Shown here in pieces: positions 14,863-21,400 of a DNA stretch of 22,142 nucleotides. Source of the DNA: DATBDE01 sp036270095 (GTDB lineage Bacteria > Actinomycetota > Thermoleophilia > Solirubrobacterales > Solirubrobacteraceae); NCBI GenBank assembly GCA_036270095.1, contig DATBDE010000032.1, positions 1-22,142 of the forward strand, in the 5' to 3' direction. A program made the translations under genes and the position numbers. Positions within the stretch are counted from its first letter, which is position 1, and the number at the start of each line of letters is the position of its first letter. The notes beneath the pieces were generated by a model, which had not been told where the DNA came from, ran no database searches, and was given only the letters and a program-made list of their open reading frames with translations.

Positions 14863-15525
14863 TCAGCCGCGTTCGTCGATCGCCGCCGCAATCCGCTCCA
14901 GGTCGCGCGTGAACGTCCGCCGCTCCGCCCGTCGATCGGCGTCCCCTCGGTGGCGCAGGATCGACGACGGGTGCACGGTGGCCGACACGAAGGGCGCAAG
15001 CTCGGAGTCGATGGGCTGGCCGCGCACCTGGGTGAGCTTGAAACCGCCTCCGAGCAGTGCCTTCCCGGCGGTGGCACCCAGGATGACGAGTGCCTCGGGG
15101 CCGACGACCTCGAGTTCGGCCTCGAACCACGGGAGGCACGCGTCGACCTCGAAGCGCTTCGGAGTGCGGTGCAGCCGACGCTTGCCACGCTCCTCGAACG
15201 GGAAGTGCTTCACGACGTTGGTGATGTAGGCCTCCTTGCGGTCGATCCCGACCGCAGCCAGCGCCTTATCCAGCTCGCGTCCCGCCGGGCCGACGAACGG
15301 CTTGCCCTGGCGGTCCTCGCGATCGCCCGGGACCTCGCCGACGAACATGAGCCGCGAGCGCTTGAGGCCCTCGCCGAAGACCGTCTGCGTAGCGTGCCGC
15401 CAGAGGTGGCACCCGCGGCAGCCGGCGGCTGCCTCGCGCAGCGAACGCAGCGAGCGTCGCGTCGGCAAGAACTCGGTCGCGTCGTTGGGCTCGGCTCGTT
15501 GGAGCTCGCTGCTCGGCTGGGTCAT
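14863..15525 (-). CDS. udgX: UdgX-type uracil-DNA glycosylase (family 4-like, covalent-complex forming)
   Basis: The 220-residue protein begins with the Fe-S region (Cys36 and Cys39, GCRGCHLW), followed by ATQTVFGEG, motif A GEVPGDREDRQGKPFVGPAG (63-82), NVVKHFPF, and the loop KRRLHRTP (115-122). The KRRxH loop with its histidine (His119 here, His109 in the Mycobacterium smegmatis enzyme) defines UdgX; that histidine bonds to the deoxyribose after uracil release. HPSSILR (185-191) is motif B. Motif A has Val where the common form is GEQPG. ATG 15525 has GGGGAG at good spacing. It is the first gene of the repair operon, nine bases before the ligase. Confidence 0.9.
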   Translation of the reverse strand: MTQPSSELQRAEPNDATEFLPTRRSLRSLREAAAGCRGCHLWRHATQTVFGEGLKRSRLMFVGEVPGDREDRQGKPFVGPAGRELDKALAAVGIDRKEAYITNVVKHFPFEERGKRRLHRTPKRFEVDACLPWFEAELEVVGPEALVILGATAGKALLGGGFKLTQVRGQPIDSELAPFVSATVHPSSILRHRGDADRRAERRTFTRDLERIAAAIDERG

Positions 15526-15734
15526 CGGCGCTCCCCAAGTGACTTCCCCGCGCCCCCGCGGCGAAATCGGGATCTCGGTGCGCTGACTGGCGGCAGCTCA
15601 ACCGTGGCAGCCGCGATTCGCGAGACCCGCAGAACGCACGCCGACCAGTCCCGGCCGCTCGGTGTTCGGCGCGCTGTTTGCGGCTTCCGGCCGTGGCCGC
15701 GCCTACCGCTCGGCCTGCGCCGTCGGTCGGGGTG

Positions 15735-16316
15735 TTATCGCCGGTGTTGAGCGATCAGCATCCGGCCCATCGCTTGGGCGCGCTTCGCGGTCTCGACGTC
15801 ACCTTCGGCGGCGCAGACGATCGAGCCTTGCATGAGGATGTGCCAGGAGCGGGCGAACCCCTGGGGGTCGCGTAGGTCGGCTTCTTCGGCCATGGTGGCG
15901 ACCACGCCCCGGACGTTCTCCAGGTAGTGGATGCTGGCTCGGCCTGTGGGGTGCGAGGGGCCCATCTCGAACAAGACGTTGATGAACACGGACGCCTCGA
16001 AGTCGTCGCTTTTGAACCACTCGTCGAAGATGTCGAAGATGGCCAGGAGCTGATCTTCGGGATCGTCGGCCCGGCTGCGCGCTTCCCGCTCGACCCAGCC
16101 ATGCGTCCAGACGTCCTCGCGGCGCTGGAGGAAGGCCAGGACAAGGTCGTCCTTGGACGGGAAGTGCCGATACAGCGTCGCTTTGGCCACGCCCGCGGTC
16201 TCGATGATCTCATCGATCCCGACCGCCTGGATCCCCCGCCGGGAGAACAGATCGTAGGCCGTCGCGAGGATCCGCTCGTGTGCGTCGGTGGTCGGCGGTG
16301 GTGACGTCGCGGACAT
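15735..16316 (-). CDS. TetR family transcriptional regulator
   Basis: The 193-residue regulator has an N-terminal helix-turn-helix, ERILATAYDLFSRRGIQAVG then IDEIIETAGVAKATLYRHFP and SKDDLVLAFL, followed by a helical ligand domain of normal length. I chose ATG 16316 (MSATSPPPTTDAHERIL); the open frame to 16559 is not TetR-like and covers the operator region. No Shine-Dalgarno is visible, so it may be leaderless. It is divergent from the STAS-MpsC gene. The region between holds a perfect palindrome and two similar repeats, so it probably represses itself and that gene. The ligand is unknown. Confidence 0.92.
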   Translation of the reverse strand: MSATSPPPTTDAHERILATAYDLFSRRGIQAVGIDEIIETAGVAKATLYRHFPSKDDLVLAFLQRREDVWTHGWVEREARSRADDPEDQLLAIFDIFDEWFKSDDFEASVFINVLFEMGPSHPTGRASIHYLENVRGVVATMAEEADLRDPQGFARSWHILMQGSIVCAAEGDVETAKRAQAMGRMLIAQHRR

Positions 16317-16343
16317 ATCGCGTAGGGCCAGCGTATCGAAAGG

Positions 16344-16361
16344 GTAGACAGGTCTGTCTAC
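16344..16361. promoter_or_regulatory. Perfect palindrome, probable TetR operator
   Basis: GTAGACAGGTCTGTCTAC: eight-base arms GTAGACAG and CTGTCTAC around GT. It lies 28 bp upstream of the tetR ATG and 65 bp upstream of the STAS gene, with size and symmetry typical of TetR-family sites. Confidence 0.75.
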
Positions 16362-16367
16362 ACCTGG

Positions 16368-16408
16368 TAGAAAGAACGGTCTGTCTTTAGAAAGAACCCG
16401 TCTGTCTA
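16368..16408. repeat. Two tandem imperfect copies of the operator half-site
   Basis: TAGAAAGAACGGTCTGTCT (16368-16386) and TAGAAAGAACCCGTCTGTCT (16388-16407) repeat with a 20-base period. Each contains CTGTCT, the right arm of the adjacent palindrome; the left arm is degenerate (AAAGAAC). They fill the space before the STAS gene's ribosome site and are probably secondary binding sites or promoter duplications. Confidence 0.65.
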
Positions 16409-16426
16409 TCGAGCCAAGGAGGTGCT

Positions 16427-17248
16427 GTGATTCACGAGGAAAGGTCTCCTGGCGGCGCGGCGGCGACCGCGCGGTCGGCCCGGCACGGGCAGGCTCCGTT
16501 CGCCACCACCACGATCGGGCACCTGACGGCAACGTCGGCGTGCTCGGAACCGGGAACATTGACGATCGGGCTCGACGGCGAGCTCGACATCGCGACGGCT
16601 CCCACTCTTGAACAGCTCCTCGGTGAGGTCGAGCGGGAGCGATGGCCGACGGTGGTTCTCGACCTGCGGCACCTGAGCTTCATCGACTCCAGCGGGATAC
16701 GCGTGCTGCTGGGCGCCCACAACCGCATCGGCCGCCAAGGGGGTCGCATGGTCCTCTGCCACGCGTCGCGCGCTGTGCGCCGCACGCTCGCCGCGATCGG
16801 TGTCGACAGCATCCTCGAACTGACCGCTGCCAGCGACGACGACCAAGGACCATCGGGCGGGTCTCCCCAGCCGCCGTCTCCACTGTCGCTCGTCCCTGCG
16901 CGCGAGCCGGTCACCGGCCCGACGCTCATGGAGGTCACCAACGCGGTGGTCACCGGCTGCAAGGCGCACACGGGGAAGGGACCCACGCGAGCCAAGGCGC
17001 ACCTGCGATCCAACGCGCTCCGTGTCGTCCTGCGCGACTGGATGACCGTCGCCGAAGGCACACTGGTGGCGAGTGGGCGCAAGGACCTGGTCGCGGAGTC
17101 ACGCCGCCACTTGCACCAGCAGGTCGCCGACGCCGCGCGGTCAAGCGTCGAGGAGGCCACCGGCCGCAACGTGATTGCAACCCGAAGCCACATCGAGTTC
17201 GACCGCGTCACTGCGACCGTCGTCTTCACCCTGAGCCCGGCGGCGTAG
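16427..17248 (+). CDS. STAS domain fused to MpsC/DUF2294 domain
   Basis: The 273-residue protein has two domains. Residues about 43-136 are a STAS (anti-sigma factor antagonist) domain: LTIGLDGELDIATAPTLEQL, VVLDLRHLSFIDSSGIRVLL with the Ser88/Ser89 phosphorylation position, and ILELTAA. A Pro/Ser-rich linker (137-163) leads to a DUF2294 (PF10057, MpsC) domain at 164-270: LMEVTNAVVTGCKAHTGKGP, LRVVLRDWMTVAEGTL and VATRSHIEFD-like VIATRSHIEFDRVTATVVFT. Start is GTG 16427 with AAGGAGGT (16416-16423). It is divergent from tetR. MpsC was named for a membrane-potential-generating system in Staphylococcus; the domain's biochemical role is unclear. The fusion suggests a switch regulated by kinase/phosphatase and TetR. 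Confidence 0.88.
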   Translation: MIHEERSPGGAAATARSARHGQAPFATTTIGHLTATSACSEPGTLTIGLDGELDIATAPTLEQLLGEVERERWPTVVLDLRHLSFIDSSGIRVLLGAHNRIGRQGGRMVLCHASRAVRRTLAAIGVDSILELTAASDDDQGPSGGSPQPPSPLSLVPAREPVTGPTLMEVTNAVVTGCKAHTGKGPTRAKAHLRSNALRVVLRDWMTVAEGTLVASGRKDLVAESRRHLHQQVADAARSSVEEATGRNVIATRSHIEFDRVTATVVFTLSPAA

Positions 17249-17257
17249 GCGCGTCGG

Positions 17258-18037
17258 TCATGCCGCTACGAACCCCTGCCGCCAGCTCGGGTGCGTCGGG
17301 CGCCACGCCAGCTCGCGCTTGGCCTTGGCGTTGGAGGCACCGCGAAGCTCGGTCATCATCACGGCGCCGGCCTCACCGGCGAACGGCCGCGCGATGAATC
17401 GCGGCACGCGCATCGGCTTCCTTGCGCCCAGGGTCTGCGCCAGCGCCGGCAGCCACTCGGCGACCGGGGCGGGGTCATCGTCGACGACGTTGTACACGCC
17501 GCGTCTGCCGTGCTCGATCGCCGCCACCGTCGCGTCGGCCGCGTCGGCGATGTGGATGAACGACCACGCGCCCCCGCCGTCGCCGACCACCGGGAACTTG
17601 CGCCTGCGGACCATCTCGAACTGCTCCTCGCCCGGTGCCAGCGACGTGCCTGGCCCGTAGAACGCGCCATAGCGCAGCACGATCCCCTCCGACCAGTCGG
17701 CGCCCAGGACCGCCTCCTCGAGATGGCGAATCGCGGCCACCATCGAGCGCATCTCGCGCGGCGCGGGACCGAGCGGATCCTCCTCGCTCTTGCCGGCTGC
17801 GCCGGTGCCCGCGTAAAGCCGATGTTGCGCTGCGTCGCGAACCGCGTCACCCCGACCGCCGGTCAGCGCAAAGTCGCGATCGAGTGACGCATGTCGACCG
17901 CTCCGATCGCGGTCAGCTCATGGACGATCGCATCCGGCCTCGCCCCGTCCACCGCCTCGGCGACCTGACTGGGATCACGCGCGTCTGCGACCACCGGCAC
18001 CGCGCCCAACTCGGAGAGCAGAATTCTACACTGTTGA
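17258..18037 (-). pseudogene. NAD-dependent epimerase/dehydratase (extended SDR), decayed
   Basis: The C-terminal half is one good frame from about 17816 to 17258: YAGTGAAGKSEEDPLGPAP, REMRSMVAAIRHLEEAVLGA, IVLRYGAFYGPGTSLAPGE, WSFIHIADAADATVAAIEHG, ending near 17258. The N-terminal half is broken. LLSELGAVPVVADARDPSQV then ARPDAIVHELTAIGAVDMRH is in one frame, DRDFALT in a second, VTRFATQRNIGFTR in a third, then YAGTG. A stretch after FALT seems deleted, and the Rossmann GxxGxxG start is missing. At least three frame changes and a lost N-terminus make this a pseudogene. It is convergent with the STAS-MpsC gene. Confidence 0.8.
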
Positions 18038-18050
18038 GATCGCTGGTCAA
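18023..18050 (-). promoter_or_regulatory. Promoter-like sequence in front of the decayed epimerase
   Basis: On the minus strand TTGACC (18045-18050) and TAGAAT (18023-18028) are separated by 16 bases, a good sigma-70-type match in otherwise GC-rich DNA. It directs toward the broken epimerase. It may be accidental or a leftover promoter. Confidence 0.35.
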
Positions 18051-18067
18051 GAAGTTCCCGCGACGCG

Positions 18068-18094
18068 GGCCGGCCGCCACATGGGCGGCCGGCC
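18068..18094 (-). terminator. Strong hairpin after the haloperoxidase gene
   Basis: GGCCGGCCGCC and its exact reverse complement GGCGGCCGGCC form an 11-bp GC stem with a five-base loop. It lies 35 bp beyond the haloperoxidase stop. There is no clear T tract, as is common in GC-rich actinobacteria, so the terminator role is inferred. Confidence 0.5.
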
Positions 18095-18128
18095 GTGCGT
18101 CGGGCGTCGGTGGCGCGGTCTTGCGCAG

Positions 18129-19451
18129 CTAGCGGCCGTGCTCGACCGGCCCGAGGAGGTGCGTGGAGACGAAGTCCCCGACCTGCCCGCCGAGCGCCTG
18201 CCCGGCGTCCTCGTCATACCGGAAGTGCTGACCGGCGTAGATGCGGCTCACCGAGGCCTCGTCGGCCGCCTGCGAGAAGCTCGAGAAGCTCCGCGTGACG
18301 CCGGGGAGGGTGGCATTGGTCAGCGAGAGGTCCTGACGGTCGCTGCCGAAGAACGCGCGCAGCGACGTGGCGGCCGACGCGCTGATCTCGGCGTGGGCAC
18401 CGGCGTAGCTGGGGTCCAGCGCCGTCGTTGCCAGCGGCGTCCACGCGGGATCGCCGGCGGTGTCCGGGTTGCCGTCGTTGTCGGCCGCCTGCACCGCGGT
18501 GACCGGGCGCCAGCGGTGGTAGGCGTACTTCGAGTCGTACAGCGCGATCACGCCGTCGGCCACGCCGGTGTCGAGCATCGCGAACATCCGGGCGTTCTGC
18601 GCGAGCGTGTTCTGGTGCGCCATGCCCGCCGTCTGGGCGATCTGGTTCCAGACGTTCTGCACGGGCGCGGCGCCCCAGAACTGACCGATCTGCGTCTGGT
18701 CGGGGGTCCGCGCGGCGCTGTTCATCTGGCCCAGCGACTTGACCTCGTTGAAGTCCGCGGTGTAGCGGGGCGAGGTGACGGACGGAGGTGCCGGCGGCCG
18801 GAACTGATCACCGGTGCGGAGGGCGAACGGCCGCACGGCTGCCCAGTGCGTGAACATGGGTTGCTGGAAGCTCGGCGGCGTGAGCTGATACTCGCCCGGG
18901 CCCGCCTGCGGAGTGAACGGCGGGGGTGTGGCGGCAGAGCCGTCGTTGGCACGTGCGGCGAGGATCGCCTCGGCGGCCTCCGTGCCCACCCGGATGCCCT
19001 GGCGGACGTGCGCGCCGCCACCGATCTGGGAGAGCGAGTCCAGGTACTTGGAATCGATCACCGGCTGCTGGCTGGGGAACAGCGCCAGCAGGACCGTGTG
19101 CGCGGCCGCCGCCGCCGCTGCATCGGGTGACGCTGCGCGCGGAGCCGGGTGCCCTCGCAGGTACGGGGCATTGCCGCCCTCGATGGCGTTGACCGCGTCG
19201 TAGACCGCCAGCTGCGTGATGGCCAGGCTGCGGGTGGGATGGACGGTGGCGGGCTGCGCACCCGGCGTCTGGAGCAGCTGGAGCAGGGTCTGGTTCCACT
19301 GGATGACCTGGTCGGGCTGACTGGACGCGCGGCCACCGCGCACGGCGTGCTTGGGCGCCGGTGCAGCGCTGGCGACGGCCGCGAAGGACACCGTCGCCAG
19401 GAGGACGGCGAGCGTCGCCGCGAGGCCTAGCGTTGCTGCGATACGTCTCAT
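18129..19451 (-). CDS. Secreted vanadium-dependent haloperoxidase / PAP2-type phosphatase family protein
   Basis: The 440-residue protein begins with a Sec signal (RRIAATLGLAATLAVLLATV, cleavage likely near residue 29). The vanadate/phosphate pocket motifs are in order: KYAYHRWRP (308-316, Kx6RP), PSYAGAHAE (347-355, with His353) and SRIYAGQHFRYDED (402-415, with His409). This is the pattern of vanadium-dependent haloperoxidases and related acid phosphatases; which activity is present cannot be decided. The start is ATG 19451, with GGAG eight bases upstream. It faces the small gene at 19534, and the shared 83-bp region contains two probable BlaI boxes, so its expression is likely controlled by the BlaI encoded nearby. 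Confidence 0.9.
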   Translation of the reverse strand: MRRIAATLGLAATLAVLLATVSFAAVASAAPAPKHAVRGGRASSQPDQVIQWNQTLLQLLQTPGAQPATVHPTRSLAITQLAVYDAVNAIEGGNAPYLRGHPAPRAASPDAAAAAAAHTVLLALFPSQQPVIDSKYLDSLSQIGGGAHVRQGIRVGTEAAEAILAARANDGSAATPPPFTPQAGPGEYQLTPPSFQQPMFTHWAAVRPFALRTGDQFRPPAPPSVTSPRYTADFNEVKSLGQMNSAARTPDQTQIGQFWGAAPVQNVWNQIAQTAGMAHQNTLAQNARMFAMLDTGVADGVIALYDSKYAYHRWRPVTAVQAADNDGNPDTAGDPAWTPLATTALDPSYAGAHAEISASAATSLRAFFGSDRQDLSLTNATLPGVTRSFSSFSQAADEASVSRIYAGQHFRYDEDAGQALGGQVGDFVSTHLLGPVEHGR

Positions 19452-19485
19452 GGAGGGAGCTCCGTTCGGTTGGGGACGAGCTATC

Positions 19486-19499
19486 TACTACGCATCGTA
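19486..19499. promoter_or_regulatory. BlaI-type box A1
   Basis: TACTACGCATCGTA, matching the 14-bp pattern TAC-N2-Y-GC-R-TCGTA shared with the boxes at 19876 and 21280. It lies 35 bp upstream of the haloperoxidase start. Confidence 0.6.
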
Positions 19500-19500
19500 G

Positions 19501-19514
19501 CACGACGGCTCGTA
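19501..19514. promoter_or_regulatory. BlaI-type box A2 (weaker)
   Basis: CACGACGGCTCGTA, a poorer match with a perfect right half, 15 bp after box A1. It touches TACTAT (19516-19521), a probable -10 element for the small gene starting at 19534. Confidence 0.4.
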
Positions 19515-19533
19515 GTACTATGCTGTCCGTAGG

Positions 19534-19851
19534 ATGCCCCAGGTGCTCTACATCGAATGGAACGCTCCCGCGCCCGGCGTGGCCGGAGAGCTGCGCCGCG
19601 GCCTGCAGGACCGGCTCGAGGGATCGCGCGGCGTGCACGCAAGCTTCTGCCTGCAGGACGGGCCGCGGCTCTCCGTGTTCATGGTCGTGGACTCGCCGGG
19701 CATGCTCGACGCCTACGGCCGCTGGTGCCGGCTGCGGATGGAGCGGCTCGCCGGGGTCAGGCCGTCGCGGCACGAGACCTTCGAACTGCTCAGTGCGGTC
19801 GAAGGCGCGGCCGGGCTCGCCGCGGTCCTGCACGGACGGCGGGCGGCCTAG
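19534..19851 (+). CDS. Small protein of unknown function (105 aa)
   Basis: The product MPQVLYIEWNAPAPGVAGEL...HGRRAA is not recognised. It alternates strands and helices (VLYIEW; GELRRGLQDRLEG; HASFCLQDGPRLSVFMVVDS; YGRWCRLRMERL), which would fit a small ferredoxin-like alpha/beta fold, but that is a guess. ATG 19534 follows the probable -10 TACTAT by about 12 bases, so the message may be nearly leaderless. It is divergent from the haloperoxidase gene, and 28 bases separate it from blaI on the same strand, so cotranscription with blaI is likely. Confidence 0.7.
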   Translation: MPQVLYIEWNAPAPGVAGELRRGLQDRLEGSRGVHASFCLQDGPRLSVFMVVDSPGMLDAYGRWCRLRMERLAGVRPSRHETFELLSAVEGAAGLAAVLHGRRAA

Positions 19852-19875
19852 CTTGCCCCCCGACCCTGCATCTCC

Positions 19876-19889
19876 TACAATGCGTCGTA
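19876..19889. promoter_or_regulatory. BlaI-type box B over the blaI start codon
   Basis: TACAATGCGTCGTA; 12 of 14 bases equal the box at 21280. It includes the ATG of blaI (19880-19882), an arrangement that would allow direct autorepression. Confidence 0.6.
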
Positions 19890-20287
19890 TTCCCGCCCGG
19901 AAGACGAAGAAGAAGGCGCCCCCGCCCCCCCTGCACGAGCTCGAGGCCGAGGTCATGGAGGAGGTCTGGGCGCAGGGTGAGGCGCCGGTGCGCTCGGTCA
20001 TGGAGGCGCTCAACATGGGATCGCACAAGCCGCGCGCGTACACGACCTATATGACGATCATGTCCCGGCTGGACGGCAAGGGCCTGCTCGAGCGCCGCCG
20101 GGAGGGAAAGACCGACTTCTACCGGCCGACACTCGAGCGCCAGGAGTATCTGAACCTGCGCGCCGAGGCGGAGGTCGACGCGGTGGTCGCCCAGTACGGC
20201 GACGTCGCCCTGGCCCACTTCGCACGTCAGGTGGGCCTCGACCGAAAGCGCCTCGAGGAGCTGAAACGCCTTGCCGAGCAGTCCTAG
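19880..20287 (+). CDS. BlaI/MecI/CopY family transcriptional repressor
   Basis: The 135-residue repressor has a lysine/proline-rich start (RKTKKKAPPPP) and then the winged-helix domain LHELEAEVMEEVWAQGEAPV, RAYTTYMTIMSRLDGKGLLE and RRREGKTDFYRPTLERQEYL, followed by a helical dimerisation tail. Such proteins bind dyads with TAC/GTA ends and are inactivated by cleavage by a partner M56 protease. ATG 19880 fits the family N-terminus; no Shine-Dalgarno is visible and a predicted box covers the start. The M56 gene overlaps its 3' end by 17 bases, giving the classic repressor/protease pair. Confidence 0.93.
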   Translation: MRRIPARKTKKKAPPPPLHELEAEVMEEVWAQGEAPVRSVMEALNMGSHKPRAYTTYMTIMSRLDGKGLLERRREGKTDFYRPTLERQEYLNLRAEAEVDAVVAQYGDVALAHFARQVGLDRKRLEELKRLAEQS

Positions 20288-21230
20288 GGACGGCGCCCGC
20301 ATCGATGCCGGGGCCTCGCGGCTCTTCGGCCTCAGCGTGGTCCTCGCCGCCGGCGCCCTGGTCGCAATCGGCGTCGCCCTGGTCGACGGAACGAACGCCG
20401 TGCGCGTCGGCCCGCGGGAGCCCGTCGGCCACTTCCAGGTGCTGCACGAGAGCTTCACCTACCCGAGCGCGAACGTCGCCGCCATCGTCCTGCTCGTGCT
20501 CGCCGGGCTCGGCCTGCTCGTCCTGCTCCGCCTGACCTGGAGCGCCGTGGCCGAGGTGCTGGCGCAGCGGCGCTTCTCCCGCGCTGTCGCCGCGCAGCAC
20601 CCCCGCCGCTACGGCGACGTGATCCTCTTCGACGACGACGAGCCCCGCGCCTTCTGCGCCGGCCTGCTGCGGCCGCAGATCTTCTTGTCGACGGGGACGC
20701 TTCGCCAGCTCCGCAACGACGAGCTCGAGGCGGTGCTGGCCCACGAGGAGCACCATCGCCGCCGCCGCGACCCACTGCGCATCGCGGTCGCGCGGGTGTT
20801 CGGCCACGCGTTCTTCTTCCTGCCGATCCTGCGCCGGCTGAGCGACCGCTACTGCGCCATGGCCGAGCTTGCAGCCGACGACGCCGCAGTGCGCACGACC
20901 CCGGGGGGCAGCGCCACGCTGGCCTCGGCGCTGTTGAGCTTCAGCGCCACCGCGCAGCCCCACGGCGCCGTGGGCATCGCGCCCGAGCGCGTTGACCACC
21001 TGATGGGCCGCACACCCAGCTGGCAGTTGCCCTCCGCGCTGCTGCTGGCCGGCTCGGCCACGATCGTCGTTCTGGCTGCCCTGGCGTGGCAGGCCGGTCA
21101 GATGGCGGTGGTCAAGGCGACGTTCAGCCTGCCGTTCCTCTCCACCCGGCCGTGCGTGATGGCGCTGGCGCTGGTACCCGGAATCCTCGCCGCCGTGGCC
21201 GTGACCTACCTGCGGCGCCCCGGCCGCTAG
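20271..21230 (+). CDS. M56 family membrane metalloprotease (BlaR1/MecR1-like, no sensor domain)
   Basis: The 319-residue integral membrane zinc protease has HEEHH at 158-162 (HExxH) in VLAHEEHHRRRRDPLRI, and ELAADDAAV near 199 for the third ligand. Membrane segments are at about 17-38, 68-90, 176-188, 254-275 and 290-312. It starts with TTG 20271 inside the end of blaI, with GAGGAG upstream; no ATG fits. In BlaR1/MecR1 a penicillin-binding sensor follows the protease; here the protein ends soon after the last membrane segments, so the signal must be sensed otherwise. It probably cleaves the adjacent BlaI and thereby induces the regulon. Confidence 0.9.
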   Translation: MPSSPRDGARIDAGASRLFGLSVVLAAGALVAIGVALVDGTNAVRVGPREPVGHFQVLHESFTYPSANVAAIVLLVLAGLGLLVLLRLTWSAVAEVLAQRRFSRAVAAQHPRRYGDVILFDDDEPRAFCAGLLRPQIFLSTGTLRQLRNDELEAVLAHEEHHRRRRDPLRIAVARVFGHAFFFLPILRRLSDRYCAMAELAADDAAVRTTPGGSATLASALLSFSATAQPHGAVGIAPERVDHLMGRTPSWQLPSALLLAGSATIVVLAALAWQAGQMAVVKATFSLPFLSTRPCVMALALVPGILAAVAVTYLRRPGR

Positions 21231-21279
21231 ACGGCCCGACTCGCCGACCGGACCGCCGACGGCGCCCGGCCGATGTAAC

Positions 21280-21305
21280 TACGTTGCGTCGTACTATGGC
21301 TTGTA
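21280..21305. promoter_or_regulatory. Overlapping BlaI-type boxes C1 and C2
   Basis: C1 is TACGTTGCGTCGTA (21280-21293). C2 is TACTATGGCTTGTA (21292-21305), also TAC-N8-GTA, sharing its first bases with C1. TACTAT at 21292-21297 is a probable -10. They lie about 100 bp upstream of the lipoprotein gene and resemble the haloperoxidase/small-gene region. Confidence 0.6.
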
Positions 21306-21400
21306 GTAATGTGGTGGGCCCCAAACACGCAACGACAACAACCGGCTGAGCGCCAGCGCGCGTAGGCCAACCACAACCACGACAACAGAGGTCCATAGAC

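Noticed and set aside
13903..15750. 615-residue plus-strand frame opposite the ligase and UdgX genes
   Set aside because: Antisense shadow of GC-rich codons; no family motifs, while the minus strand encodes two clear enzymes.
16368..16408. Short tandem repeats as a CRISPR-like array
   Set aside because: Only two units with no spacers; they share the TetR half-site and are better seen as operator repeats.
18081..19130. 349-residue plus-strand frame opposite the haloperoxidase
   Set aside because: Shadow frame; the minus strand has the signal peptide and all three active-site motifs.
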